Source: Bedellia somnulentella
Lineage: Eukaryota > Arthropoda > Insecta > Lepidoptera > Bedelliidae
Reading direction: 5' to 3'
NCBI GenBank assembly: GCA_963576735.1
Contig: OY755177.1
Coordinates: forward strand, 3,224,001 to 3,288,000
Length of the DNA stretch: 64,000 nucleotides
Below are positions 52,645 through 63,114 of this stretch, one piece after another. Position numbers and translations under genes: made by a program. The notes beneath the pieces are model-generated. The model was not told the origin of the DNA, made no database searches, and was given only the letters and a program-made list of their open reading frames with translations. The first letter of the stretch is position 1. Each line of letters begins with the position of its first letter.

Positions 52645-53000
52645 TTTAAATTATGTCATGTTAGTCAGATCTGCATTTTCTCGTAGGACCAAGTCTATGT
52701 TCCTACAGTCAACTTGCATATCCATTATCTGTCACAGCTCAATAATCTTGTTACCCGCCTCGGATTTCCATTCAAATCAATATCACTGGAAACGGTAATC
52801 GAATCAACCGGACATTAAGTGAGCATGATATGTTGCCAGCTGAATAGATTGCCAATTAGATAATCCAGTAGGCTCTCAGATATTGTAGGTTTGACGTTGA
52901 TCCAATTGTTTCTAAGACGAACATTTATTCTCGATGGAACTGTAAAGATTTGATTAATAACGGTTACTGTATTGTAATATTAACAACTGTTTTGTGTTGT
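52645..53000. other. unassigned sequence
   Basis: No gene or repeat recognised. Confidence 0.4.
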
Positions 53001-53004
53001 TAGC

Positions 53005-53200
53005 TGTTTTGCGTTGGCTTAGAATAGCACTAACCTTTTTCAGTCCCCAAGTGTTTTAAGGGGTGACAATGAGTTTTATGGCTTTCAAAGTGATTTTTGA
53101 GTAATTTGCCTTGAGACCCATAACCAATTACACAACAGGAATTGCCAATTCTAAAGCTCTTGCTACCCTGTTTCAGGGTCAATAGCCCAATAGTATAAGA
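53005..53200 (+). mobile_element. F1 retroposon, old
   Basis: GCGTTGGCTTAGAATAGCAC, TTGAGACCCATAACCAATTA, and GCTACCCTGTTTCAGGGTCA-ATAGCCC. The 3' hairpin is still pairable. Confidence 0.65.
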
Positions 53201-53426
53201 ATGTTATATTAAGAAGAAATATTAAAAACAAAACCAGATTAAAATACCTGTCAACACTATATATATTGATTATATTTCTAAAACGTATATGTGTATTTTA
53301 TTTAGGTATTTGTATTGCTTGTATATATAAAAGTATGTAGTTATGTATGTATGTGTTCATATTCGTTAAATATCTATATTATTTTGTATGATTAATATTT
53401 ATATTATTATTTAAATTAAATAAGTT

Positions 53427-54192
53427 ACTTGCAAATACCAAATTGCAAAATTTTTTCGTATGCTGACGATACAGCTCTAGTAATGTCTGGATCATCATAT
53501 CAGCTAATAAAATTACACACTGAAAAGGCACTTTCTATCGTTTCAGAATGGCTAAATTGCAATCTTCTTACCCTTAACATAGGAAAAACCAAATTCATGG
53601 CATTTACAATGGGGCGGGGAAGTGGACCTTCACAAATGTTTTCTATCGTGTTGCACTCTTGCCTAAATGATGCAAAACCGTGTCAATGCCAGGAAATTAC
53701 AAGGACTAAGAGCATGAAATATTTAGGTATCCTCTTGGATGAAAAACTAAACTGGAACGAACACATAAACGCTCTTTGCTCTAGGGTTCGTAAACTAATC
53801 TATGTTTTTAAAAAGCTGAGGCCTTCAGCCGACTCAAAAACTCTCCGATTGGTCTACGATTCTCTATGTAAATCAATTATTTCCTATTGTATTCCGGTCT
53901 GGGGAGGCGCGGCAACTATATCTGCTAAATACCATTCTACGACAGCATTCAAATATTAACTTACAACCTGAAATTACCCTCAACCATCGAAGACGAAAAC
54001 AGGCTTGTGAAACAGTTAGGCCTAGAACGGTATTTGGCTCTCGACATTTTGTCTGTAGGTGTTCATTCATTTACAACAAACTAGATCAAAAATTACAAAT
54101 TCTGGAATGCAACAAGTACGAAGTTAAAAATAAGATCACAAACTATTTAATTACACTTAATTACCAGGAGACTGAGCAAATTATTACAAGAT
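53427..54192 (+). pseudogene. LINE reverse transcriptase, 3' part with YADD
   Basis: The frame opens at KIFSYADDTALVMSGSSYQL, the catalytic F-x-YADD-T block of RT, with YLGILLDEKLNWNEHINALC and SIISYCIPVWGG following in the order usual for jockey-superfamily LINEs. A frameshift near 53940 moves the C-terminus to another frame (RTVFGSRHFVCRCSFIYNKL, then LECNKYEVKNKITNYL). It is 5'-truncated just upstream of YADD; fingers and endonuclease are missing. The RT copies the LINE RNA at a nicked target. Non-functional. The 3'UTR continues to ~55955 around a nested transposon. Confidence 0.85.
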
Positions 54193-54246
54193 GAGTTAAT
54201 TTTAATTTTATAATCAATCATAATACATTATTTTTATTTAAAACCC

Positions 54247-54252
<6 letters not shown>

Positions 54253-54297
<45 letters not shown>

Positions 54298-54331
54298 GCA
54301 CGCACACACGCGCACACACACACACACAAAC
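54253..54331 (+). repeat. (CA)n microsatellite in the LINE 3'UTR
   Basis: Long CACACA run with CG interruptions (ACACGCACGCACGCACACAC). Confidence 0.9.
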
Positions 54332-54533
54332 ACCACACACATACTTTTTCAACTGTAAATAGTTAGGTTAGTTTTAATGCCTTCAATATGTATTCATTAA
54401 TATCTGTAAAGACTTACTCTACTCAAAACTGTCTCCCATAGTACAGTTAAATCTAGTTTGGGAGACACGACAAAAATGATTGTAAAAAGTCGCCAAATTC
54501 CAAATATGAATTGTGTTATATATAATTTATATA

Positions 54534-55674
54534 TGTCGCAGCCAACTGGTTAAATCAGCCAGCTCATTAAACAGCTAGCCGCTTAATTAAACGCCGGCTC
54601 CTAGTGAAAAGGCTAGCCCGCTTGTAAAATGAATTGTCGTCACTGAACGTCCAATCACCCGGCTGATTGAATAGTAAGCCCGTTGGTTTAGGCTGATGTT
54701 AAATCAGGCAGGTGATTTGAATTTAGTCATTTAATTTTTCAAGTTTCATTTTACATTATTTTTCTGTTAAAATTAATAGAAAAACGTTTAAAAAGTGTTG
54801 CATCATAGAAATTTCAATCAATACACCAGTCCTACTAGTTGATAATAGCAGTTTTCGCGACAATTTGGAAAGCTTTGTAGGTTATAAATTATATACAAAA
54901 TGCTAGGGTGACCATGAATGACACCAAAAAAAGTCTGCAATGGAATATTATTGGACGCACAAGTATGATGTTATGGCAGTTGGGCATATAGAGCATTAAA
55001 TATTTTAAAAAAAAACCCCAATGATCCCATGATGCGTATTATACCTAGGGCCTAGCCTACTTATACACATGTTTATGTTTTTAATCAAGTTGAAACCAAT
55101 CCTGGCCTATATTGAAAGCCGTGGCGAGCCATGTGGTTTAAAAATCATACAGAATGAAACTTAAATGATAATAATATTGAAGTTACATGTATTGCGATTG
55201 AGAACTTAAAAAATATTGAGCCAAATTTAACTTGTGTGGTATGCCAGTACTTTTAGCTAGTGTGCCAAAGCTTTGTGCCATTTAATTGTTAATATTATAT
55301 TAAATGAATATAATTAAAGTATTGCTGCCATAAGAAGTACCTAAGAAAAATGTTTAATAAAGTTTAATGCGAATTCATTTTTTAGGTGCCTATTTAAATA
55401 CCTACCCATATTTAACTAGCGCACTCTTTATTTATGTTTTTTTTTTAAATTTAATACAAGTTATTATTTAAAGTTACTTGGTTCTATTTTCATTCTGCAT
55501 AAAATCTCATAGTCACCCTAGATAACCAGACGGCGATATAACGTTCAGCCAAGTGGTTGGACGTTGTCTTCAACTAAATGGCTGATTGAAGCTTAGCCCT
55601 TTACTAGGAGCCGGCGTTTAATTAAGCGGCTAGCTGCTTTGTCAGCTGGCTGATTTATCCAGTTGGCTGCGACA
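54534..55674 (+). mobile_element. Ginger-like DNA transposon, copy B, in LINE 3'UTR
   Basis: Same termini as copy A (TGTCGCAGCCAACTGG / CCAGTTGGCTGCGACA), flanked by TATA (54530-54533; 55675-55678). Read in reverse, its right end matches the left end of copy A over >150 bp (GGTGACTATGAGATTTTATG). The coding remnant (KKSAMEYYWTHKYDVMAVG) has stops. It interrupts the 3'UTR of the 53.4-kb LINE. Confidence 0.75.
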
Positions 55675-55678
55675 TATA

Positions 55679-55955
55679 TATTTCAAATGTATTAACTAAA
55701 GGCAAAAATAAATATATTTTTTTTTTTTTTTTTTAAGTGATCTTAATAAATTAGTATGTTTTTTTTGGCCTTGTTTTGTTTATCTACCCAAATAATTAAT
55801 TTATCGATCTCACCTTATAAAGGTTGTCTGGAAGAGATCGCTTTTAGCGATAAGACCGCCAATTGTACTTCACTTTAAACTGTTTGATCATATTATTATT
55901 TTTGTAAATTTGTGTTTGATCTGCAATAAAGAGTTATTCTATTCTATTCTATATT
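55679..55955 (+). mobile_element. LINE 3'UTR end with (ATTCT)n tail
   Basis: GGTTGTCTGGAAGAGATCGC, TTTTAGCGATAAGACCGCC, AATAAA at 55926, then ATTCTATTCTATTCTAT. ATCGC-TTTTA-GCGAT forms a 5-bp stem. I recall this 3' end from jockey-type LINEs of Lepidoptera. It completes the LINE that starts at 53427. Confidence 0.75.
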
Positions 55956-55959
55956 GCGC

Positions 55960-56660
55960 CAAATGATGAACATATGTAGTTCATAATTAAGTAGTTATTA
56001 TGCACACCAATTGTTTCTAATATCTCTATTTATTTACATACAATTGAAATATGTATTACTTTACACAATTAATCGAAGCCTTTGCTCGTAGGTTTGAAAC
56101 CGGGTCATCAAGCCTATTCGCTGATACGTTAAAGATGCTTTTGGAACTTTCCCTCTCATCACCTTAAATGCATTATTGCGCTTATAGTTGTGGCTGTGAA
56201 AGGCACTGAAAGAACGCTGCGAGTGAGTGAGATAAACTTATCCAAAGGGTGCAAGTATATAGTGTGTGGCAAAACGCTTTGAACAAGCGATCTTTACTGC
56301 CACTGAAGCACGAGAAAACCTGCGGGCCTTCATATTGCATCGTGCTGCCAACGTTTCCGCTCCCGGCCAATATAAAAGATGAACACTAAGATATCAAGGT
56401 GCTTTGAGAGCGAGGATTGGATAAATGTTGAATATGGATTGTGTTATATTAATAGAGGATGGATACAAGCGTTTTTTCAAGACTTCACCGAAATCTTTAG
56501 AAAAAGGAAACTTTTGTTTGTCCCAGAGGAGTTTAGAGTTGTCTGTATGCTTCGGAGGGCAATATAAGTCGTCGGTCGTCGGATATATCAGGCTTTTTCA
56601 TCAGCGTAATGTGATCACATTAAGCGAAACCTGGTTTCAGCTGCTCTCCAATAAGTAAAA
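55960..56660. other. unassigned; weak coding look
   Basis: Base composition is less AT-biased than its neighbours, and overlapping frames occur (56379-56567; 56425-56658), but no motif is recognised. It might be further decayed LINE upstream of the zinc finger at 56.7 kb. Confidence 0.3.
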
Positions 56661-56664
56661 TTAG

Positions 56665-56800
56665 AGGAGGCGTAAACATCTAGCCGCTTCCCAACCACTA
56701 ACAAGTGACTTCCCTTGTTCTAGATGTGGCAGGCTTTGTAGGTCTCGTATTGGTCTGCATAGCCACCAACGTAGGTGCAGTCAAAACACTGAAGTAACTT
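56665..56800 (+). pseudogene. LINE C-terminal C2H2-like zinc finger
   Basis: Reads KHLAASQPLTSDFPCSRCGR, then LCRSRIGLHSHQRRC and a stop after QNTEVT. The C-x2-C-x12-H-x4-C finger with SRIGLHSHQR is the standard C-terminal finger of one large insect LINE group. The RT part is missing. Confidence 0.7.
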
Positions 56801-56900
56801 AAACCTAACCTTAAACTTAGACACTGTTTAAACCGTCTATCATAGACGTAACAGGCCCTTGATTGGTTGAAGCATCAATATATGGTTTATGTGCTATTTA

Positions 56901-57147
56901 TACATACATACATATACTCACGGCTATGAATCCCTTGAAGGGGTAACCAGAGCTAGGGAATCAGAAATTCCTCAGCCACTTTTGGAAGTTGCGTGGGGAA
57001 AAGATGGTGAAATAAAGGTTTTTGGTGATGGGTCTCCAACCGCATCGCCCAAAAATCCCTTAAGAGCCCCAATACCGTTAGTCGCCTCTTACGTACACCC
57101 ACCGGAAGAAATGGGGTAGTGTTATTCTAAGCCGACACTACACGGCA
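56901..57147 (-). mobile_element. F1 retroposon, full length, 11-bp target duplication
   Basis: ATACATACATACATATACTC tail to GCCGACACTACACGGCAAA. GTGCTATTTAT occurs at 56890-56900 and again at ~57155-57165, with ATATGATC between the usual 5' end and the second copy, perhaps extra 5' bases. The long antisense frame (EIPQPLLEVAWGKDGEIKVF) is the repeat's own. Confidence 0.85.
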
Positions 57148-57149
57148 AA

Positions 57150-57690
57150 TATGATCGTGCTATTTATGATCTTTTAATTATAAGTATTGTACTACATTTA
57201 AATTTAATCTGAATTATTAAAGAAGAGTCTGCAAGACTTAAATTGGCTGATTAATAAAATAAGCCATTGTATTAAATTTTAATTAGTTCTTTGTCAAAAC
57301 ATAATTGTATCATTTATTATTACCCGAAATTCACAGAAAGTAGTACAAAGTCTCTTTGTTCAATTAATGGATGCTCAAAGGATTTGCTTTAGCTTTAGCT
57401 GGCGTTAGTAGAGAGCTTAAACGGAATTAGCAATTGTTTTGTTAAGTTTGTTTTGGAAAAGCTTGTTGAAGATTCTGTTGAGATTTACTGAGTACGTAAT
57501 TTTAGGAGAAATATATTAAATAACAATTTATTTAGATATTATTGTTTAGGAATCTATTATTTTGAAAATGTAGCTAAACAATGTAGCATACTCAGTAAAA
57601 TATGTTTTACTATAACAATGTTGTCTAAAATGATTTTGTGAAGAATTGTGAGAATTTTCGACTTAAGGGTACTATAATGTATAATGTTGT
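57150..57690. other. unassigned sequence
   Basis: No gene or repeat recognised. Confidence 0.4.
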
Positions 57691-57699
57691 TGTATAAGT

Positions 57700-57983
57700 T
57701 ATTGATTGCCTGTGGATTGGCCCTACACCAATTTGTCTTTTCTAAAGACATATGTGTGGTTAATTTATCATGGTTGTTAACGGTGAAAGAAATTATCATG
57801 AGGAAACCCACATGGCTGAGTTGTACTTAGTCATGTGACAGTGTATTCGTACAAGACGGCGATAGGCCTGATTCCTATTATGTAAGTGCACTAAACATCG
57901 GGTGGCAATGTCACGTGATGTCCAGAAGTATTAGTACGTTTGCCAACCCCTTCGTTGATATACGGCGTAAAATGTTGAGTTTG
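57700..57983 (+). mobile_element. F2 SINE, head missing
   Basis: Starts at GCCTGTGGATTGGCCCTACA, body intact (CATGTGACAGTGTATTCG, GTCACGTGATGTCCAG), ends CCCCTTCGTTGATATACGGC-G. The inner stem is broken by G-to-T. Confidence 0.8.
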
Positions 57984-58026
57984 ATGTATATAGCATATAG
58001 AACAACTACCCGGACGATTACCTCTA

Positions 58027-58475
58027 TAATAGGCTATTTGACTGTAATAAAAATATACATTTCTTTTATTTCATTAGTCTTAATAATTCTTTTTTGAAGC
58101 AATTTGTAATAATGCGAGATAAAAATATTGCATTATTTCACTAAAATCCGTCTTCTAAAATAAGTATCTGTGATGCAACTGTCACGTGACTAAAAACGAC
58201 CGTGATTGGCTATTTCTATAATGACGTAGATCGCGCATAAACAGACTGTGTATCGCTTCGCTCATTGGTGTTTAATGCGGAATTGAAGTCATTTGTGCTA
58301 CAGCCGCCATATTACTTAAAGTCGCGTTTTCGCGGCACATTTGAATTTTGCATTTTCTTTTTCGATTTTTTTATAAAATAGCTAAAATGAAGACAGAAAA
58401 ATATTTTTTTAGGGCTCCTTAGAAACAAATTAACACTGTAGTATAGTTTTCAAAACTTAGTCAAATAGCCTATTA
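58027..58475. mobile_element. 449-bp MITE
   Basis: Termini TAATAGGCTATTTGACT and AGTCAAATAGCCTATTA are perfect 17-bp inverts. TA duplication is probable. A GC-richer centre has CAACTGTCACGTGAC and TGACGTAGATCGCGC. Confidence 0.8.
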
Positions 58476-58479
58476 AGTT

Positions 58480-58760
58480 TAACAGTAAAGTTCTTCCAAT
58501 CATCTTAAACGTATTTGTGTATGTGTATTAATTGCTACAAACATCAATTACTGAAAGTTGTTAAGCTAACAAAATTGCCTCCTTTCGTAAATTTGTCGCT
58601 GTACTAATAATTCTATATCGGAGCTTGATGTTGGTTTCGTAATCTTGGCAGTATTATTGTTTACAGATGCTATGATATATTGATATATTACTACAAATGA
58701 TATTTACTTGCATACCTATTTAAAATCTTTATTAGGAATAACATTTCATTTACAAATTGT
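58480..58760. other. unassigned sequence
   Basis: No gene or repeat recognised. Confidence 0.4.
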
Positions 58761-58772
58761 TTTCGCAATTAC

Positions 58773-59123
58773 ATACACATGCATACATATACTCACGCCA
58801 TTAGTTCCCATTGGGGTAGGCAGAGACTATCGATGACCATTTTGTATGATCCTGACAAACCTCTCTAGCTTGGGTTATATTCATACTTTTATTCTTGATA
58901 CTTCGGACGCCTGCCTTTTTGAGCACACTCGCTATTTGGTCCAACCAAATGGGTCCTCCAAGGTTATTCTGCACTAACATTACCATCCACATTAGCTTTA
59001 TAAATCTCTTTTACCAATTTACTATCATCCATCCTCTGTATGTGCCTAAACTATCTTAACATTCCTTTTTCTATCTTTTCACAATATCATCTTTCACAAA
59101 GAAATTGCGAAAGGTGCGGTACC
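58773..59123 (-). mobile_element. L3 LINE 3' fragment, 12-bp target duplication
   Basis: Tail ACATACACATGCATACATAT, hairpin TCCCATTGGGG, RT tail with indels, up to AACATTCCTTTTTCTATC-TTTTCAC. Flanked by TTTCGCAATTAC (58761-58772; 59124-59135). The 5' junction carries an inverted copy of the target (AATTGCGAAAGGT, 59103-59115). Confidence 0.85.
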
Positions 59124-59331
59124 TTTCGCAATTACTTTTCCTACAAATAACCAGAAGTAGCATTAAAAGACTTAGGATAATTTTAAAAGTCTAAATTATA
59201 GCACATAGCAGAGTTTTGTAAACTATGCCCATATTATTATTTTTTATTAAATTTGTAAATAAAACATAGAATTGTAGATCCTAATGCGGAAAACATATTT
59301 AGGGCCAAAAAATGTTATGCAATCGTTACAT

Positions 59332-59545
59332 AATACATACATACAGAGCTAAGGAATCAGAAATTCCTCAGCCACTTTTGGAAGTTGAGTGGGGAAAAGA
59401 TGGTAAAATAAAGGTTGTTGGTGATGGGTCTCCAACCGCATGGCCCAAAGATTTCTTAAAAGCCCCAATACCGTTAGTCGCCTCTTACGTACACCCACCG
59501 GAAGATATGGGGTGGTGCTATTCTAAGCCGACACTACACAGCAAA
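59332..59545 (-). mobile_element. F1 retroposon lacking the 3' hairpin
   Basis: ACATACATACAGAGCTAAGG: the tail joins AGAGCTAAGG directly, so the ~30 bp of hairpin and GCCGTGAG are missing. The rest is well preserved to GCCGACACTACACAGCAAA. Confidence 0.8.
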
Positions 59546-59549
59546 TAAA

Positions 59550-60485
59550 GTAAATAAAGTTTCATAAAGACATAAATTTTGCTAGAATCATTATAACAAA
59601 GTAAATTGAAAATTATGCCAGTTAGGGTGGTCTCATTTCCTGCTACCGACTGGTACATGCTCAATTTTATCTCGATAAATTTATTTATAATTAAAGTGAT
59701 TTTGAAGTTAAAAATATTTATTACGAATACAAAAAAGATAAAAGACTATTGATGGCCACTTTGTTACCATTTTTACTAGGTACTCGACCTTACAATATTA
59801 TTTACTTTTCAACCCATCCATTTAACAAAAGCTACACAATTTTTTAAACATTTATTTTTTATTGCATTTATCTTAGCTTACACACTTTATTTGAGAACGA
59901 AATAGCAATATAAAACCTTAGATTTCCTTATATACGCAAAAATACAATTTCGCTAGATTTGCGTCTACAACAATATTGTTTCCAAAATGGCTCCGCTCCG
60001 GGACCGCAGCGGGATCAAATTATCCCAAATATATCGACAGACACATATTTGCCTTGAGCTAGATTGTCAAAAGATTTTCGAGCTAATATTGTAGGCACGG
60101 ATATGACGTGTAGTGTTGGCTTAAAAATATAGCCTTTAGTTTAATGCAAATAATAAATTTGTCATAAGCAAATTTGACAGTACAAAGTCTGTCGGATCAG
60201 CTAGTTTAATATAATATTATTTAAAATCCATAACATTGTATACAATTATGAAATAAAATATTAGAATAACGTAAGACAAAAATGAGTATTGGGTGACTGT
60301 TGGGTGATCTAGCTTAATTCTAACATTTACTAGGTCATGTCGTAAAATGACGGATTAAACCATTAAAACTAAGAACAAACAACAAACAAACTTGTACAGC
60401 AAGGTCAATATTTTAATTTTAATACGTTAGACGATAAATTACATCTACCTTGCCAAGAACTTCATAAATACATTAAATTTATATT
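59550..60485. other. unassigned; small F1 head relic
   Basis: ACGTGTAGTGTTGGCTTAAA at ~60108 looks like a bare F1 head. GTCTGTCGGATCAGCTAGT at ~60186 resembles the end of another dispersed repeat. No genes. Confidence 0.35.
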
Positions 60486-60492
60486 GAAAATA

Positions 60493-60735
60493 CCGTGTAG
60501 TGCCGGCTTAGAATGTCGCTACCCCTTTCTACCCACGGGTGTCGTAAGAGGCGACTAAGGGTATTGGGGCTTTTTGTTGGATTTTTGGGCGATGCGGTTG
60601 GAGACCCATCACCAAAAACCTTTATTTTTACCATCTTTTCCCTACTCAACTTCCAAAAGTGGCTGAGGAATTTATAATTCCTTAGCTCTGGTTACCCCTT
60701 CTACGGAAATATAGCCGTGAGTATATTTATGTATG
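60493..60735 (+). mobile_element. F1 retroposon, subfamily b reference copy
   Basis: CCGTGTAGTGCCGGCTTAGA, ACCCCTTTCTACCCACGGGT, GTAAGAGGCGACTAAGGGTA, CACCAAAAACC, GCCGTGAGTATATTTATG. The 5' stem CCCTT/AAGGG is intact. Confidence 0.9.
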
Positions 60736-60775
60736 AAATTAATCAACCCCTACACCTATCTTTTTTTTAATCTTT

Positions 60776-60910
60776 TTTTTTGTTTATGAAAACCTCATGT
60801 GGGGATTATAACTAATAAATAAAGAATAAATAAAGGAAAGAATTATTATTTTTTGTGAAAATCTCGACGACGAAATTTTTCTTTCCTTTATTTATTCTTT
60901 ATTTATTCCC
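60776..60910. repeat. inverted pair of CTTTATTTATT SINE tails
   Basis: AATAAATAAAGAATAAATAA-AGGAAAG (~60820-60846) is inverted as CTTTCCTTTATTTATTCTTT-ATTTATT (~60881-60907). The left half is preceded by ATGAAAACCTCATGTGG, as at 45.79 kb, so two SINE 3' ends face each other. Confidence 0.65.
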
Positions 60911-61259
60911 TACACCTATCGTTCAACACAATATACTTTTAGCCAAAACCAATAAAGTAACAAAGAATTTCGATTTTCGATTTGATTACCTAGCAAATTG
61001 GCGCCGAAATAGCCAAATATTCATTCGTCCAGCCATGAGGAAATCATGCTATTAATTATTCATCAAAAATACATAACCATCTATTCTGACTGGAATTATC
61101 TCGTCTCGAATAGCTAATGCTATAAGTGGTACATGCATTATTGATGCTTTGGCTCTATCATCGTTCTATCGCTAGTCTGATAATTATTTTCAATTTGGTC
61201 CATAAGTTTGAGGTGACTTAGTACGCAGATTGTGACGAGCCTATTTTCCCGACAGTATT

Positions 61260-61392
61260 GCACTTCATTTACTTTACCATCTTTTGCCCACACAACTTCG
61301 CTTCTAAAAGTGAGTTAAGTTTTTTTTATTCAGTAGCTCTAGTTTCCTCTTCTGTATTCCGGGATTTATAGTAGTAGTATATGTATGTTTGT
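61260..61392 (+). mobile_element. F1 retroposon, 5'-truncated, old
   Basis: CATTTACTTTACCATCTTTT-GCCC, TAGCTCTAGTTTCCTCTTC, GGGATTTATAGTAGTAGTAT-ATGTATG. Confidence 0.65.
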
Positions 61393-61589
61393 ATTGTTAA
61401 TAGAATTATACAAAAAAGAACGCATCTTAATCGGAATACAGAAAGTATAAATCTTTTAGAACATTTAAGATATTGATTATCTAAATTCCATCCAACCCTT
61501 GCAATCAAAACCGATGCAAATGCAAGGTGTAGGCAAAATATTTACTATATCGTATTAAAATAAGTGTTATATATATTTTCTTGTTTCAG

Positions 61590-61766
61590 CTGTTCTTTTG
61601 GCATGTGACACGGGGAAAACGAGCGCAATGCGAGTCCGGCGCTCGCGACGACGCGGCGGCTCGCTCGCTGCGCTCACCACGCTCACCACGCTCATCACGC
61701 TCGTCCTGCTTTCGCTTACCAACTGCGTCTTGGCCGAAGATGACTCAGCTACGCCGTTGCCGTTTG
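61590..61766 (+). CDS. host gene exon encoding a signal peptide
   Basis: Acceptor TTTTCTTGTTTCAG at 61589; donor GTTTG|GTAAGATG at 61767, phase 1. ATG at 61628 opens MRVRRSRRRGGSLAALTTLT, then TLITLVLLSLTNCVLAEDDS and ATPLPF. This is a textbook secretory signal: strongly basic start, ~18-residue hydrophobic core and likely cleavage at CVLA|ED. The mature protein begins acidic. A phase-1 intron just after the signal peptide is common in extracellular and receptor proteins. The exon is far richer in GC and CpG than anything near it and has intact splice sites, unlike the decayed elements around. An upstream ATGTGA (61603-61608) is a start-stop uORF. The following exon is not in the window, so the protein is not identified. 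The ACGCTCACC tandem repeat encodes the TTLTTL core. Confidence 0.7.
61603..61608 (+). promoter_or_regulatory. minimal uORF (ATG-TGA)
   Basis: Start codon directly followed by a stop, 20 nt upstream of the signal-peptide ATG in the same exon. Such start-stop elements can hold scanning ribosomes and lower translation; here the effect is only inferred. Confidence 0.35.
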
Positions 61767-62970
61767 GTAAGATGATATTTCTCATACTTGTTGACTTTTC
61801 AATTAAAACTTGTTAACATAGCAAGAAGGAAATTGTCGGCCCAACATAAATTGGACAAAGGTTGAAATCAAAAATCAGATCAAATAAATACACATAATAC
61901 ATGCTACTCATATAATATGAAATACACGCTTCAATTTGTATAACTGTAATTTGTATTTAAGATATCCAGAACAAATCTGGACTTGGCTGGCCCTGCTTTT
62001 TAGGGAAGGAGTGAACTTTATGTATAGTAAGTCTAGTGCAGTAATTCCCTCTTTGGTAGCAGATGAAGAATCTTATTGAAACATATGGGCCACATTTTGA
62101 TAATTCTCTAAAAAGGGGGTTTAATGAGGATTGTGAGGACCGTATTTTGATGGTTATTGGTGTCTACCACCCAATACCACCGTCTGGTGGGTTTGGGTTT
62201 CGCAACTTCATCACTGAAATGCACTTCAGTCATATACAAATAAAAATAGATCATAAATGAGGAATTGTAATAACACTGAAGGATTTTAAAAAATAAACTA
62301 TTCAGGTATCCGTAATAGCCTGATTATCGTTCCCACAAAAAGCAGACAAACTTCTTAACACAATTTTGTGTAACGCGTTCACCAAAACAAGTTGCGAACA
62401 AAGTTTTCGTTCTCAACAATAACTATTGATTGGACTACCTCTCGCTCTGTAACCATGATTGTGTTTTGTCCGACAACTATTTAGCACTTGTTTCTGTTAT
62501 CTAACTTGTGAACATTTTAGTTTTTTTTGTTGTGTAACAATGAGGATTCATTTGTGATAAATCTTTCAAAATAAAAATGTATTGTTTCCTTATTTCTCTT
62601 AGATCTTGGAAGCCATTTTCAAAGTTGTTATTGTGCGAATTTGTTATATTGAAGGCGTTCCTAAATTTATTTGAGTATTTTTCCCACATAAGGTTTTATA
62701 CTCAGCAGTTTTGTTGGAATCGATTTAAAGTTACACAACATCTATAAAAAAGTAAAACGTAGTAGATGGGGATTACAAGTCTTAAATTGCACGTCCAATC
62801 TGCCAGCAATCACTTAAAATGCCTCAGGTGGTTTTCCAGTTTCATACTCTCGGTTGTTGGCATTAAATCTACTGATTGATATTAATGGCAATAACTAAAG
62901 TAAGGCTTTGAAAAATTTGACATAACTAAGAAGGAGTGATTTAAAAGTTAACTAAATTCTTCGCGCAGTG
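61767..62970. other. intron of the signal-peptide gene (part)
   Basis: AT-rich. No exon with suitable phase, no repeat of the main families. Frames at 62063-62260 and 62501-62689 show nothing recognisable. Confidence 0.45.
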
Positions 62971-62974
62971 ACAA

Positions 62975-63110
62975 CTAGCTTTTTGCCCGCGACTACGTCC
63001 GCGTGGACTGCATTTTTTGCATCCGGGTAACATCCAAAATACCAAAACACTAACACTAACTTCTGTTTTTTATATTTATTGGAAGTTGCGAGCGAGCGAA
63101 TCAATTCAAT
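62975..63110 (+). mobile_element. fragment of the GCGACTACGTCCGCGTGG repeat
   Basis: CTAGCTTTTTGCCCGCGACT, GTCCGCGTGGACTGCATTTT, TTGCATCCGGGTAACATCC and CTTCTGTTTTTTATATTTAT match 10965-11070 closely. Only the head is present. Confidence 0.7.
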
Positions 63111-63114
63111 CTCG

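Noticed and set aside
54244..54340. CRISPR-like array at the CA repeat
   Set aside because: Simple microsatellite in an animal genome; no spaced repeats.
61567..61785. 72-codon minus-strand frame over the signal-peptide exon
   Set aside because: Shadow of the plus-strand exon, which has consistent splice sites and a signal peptide.
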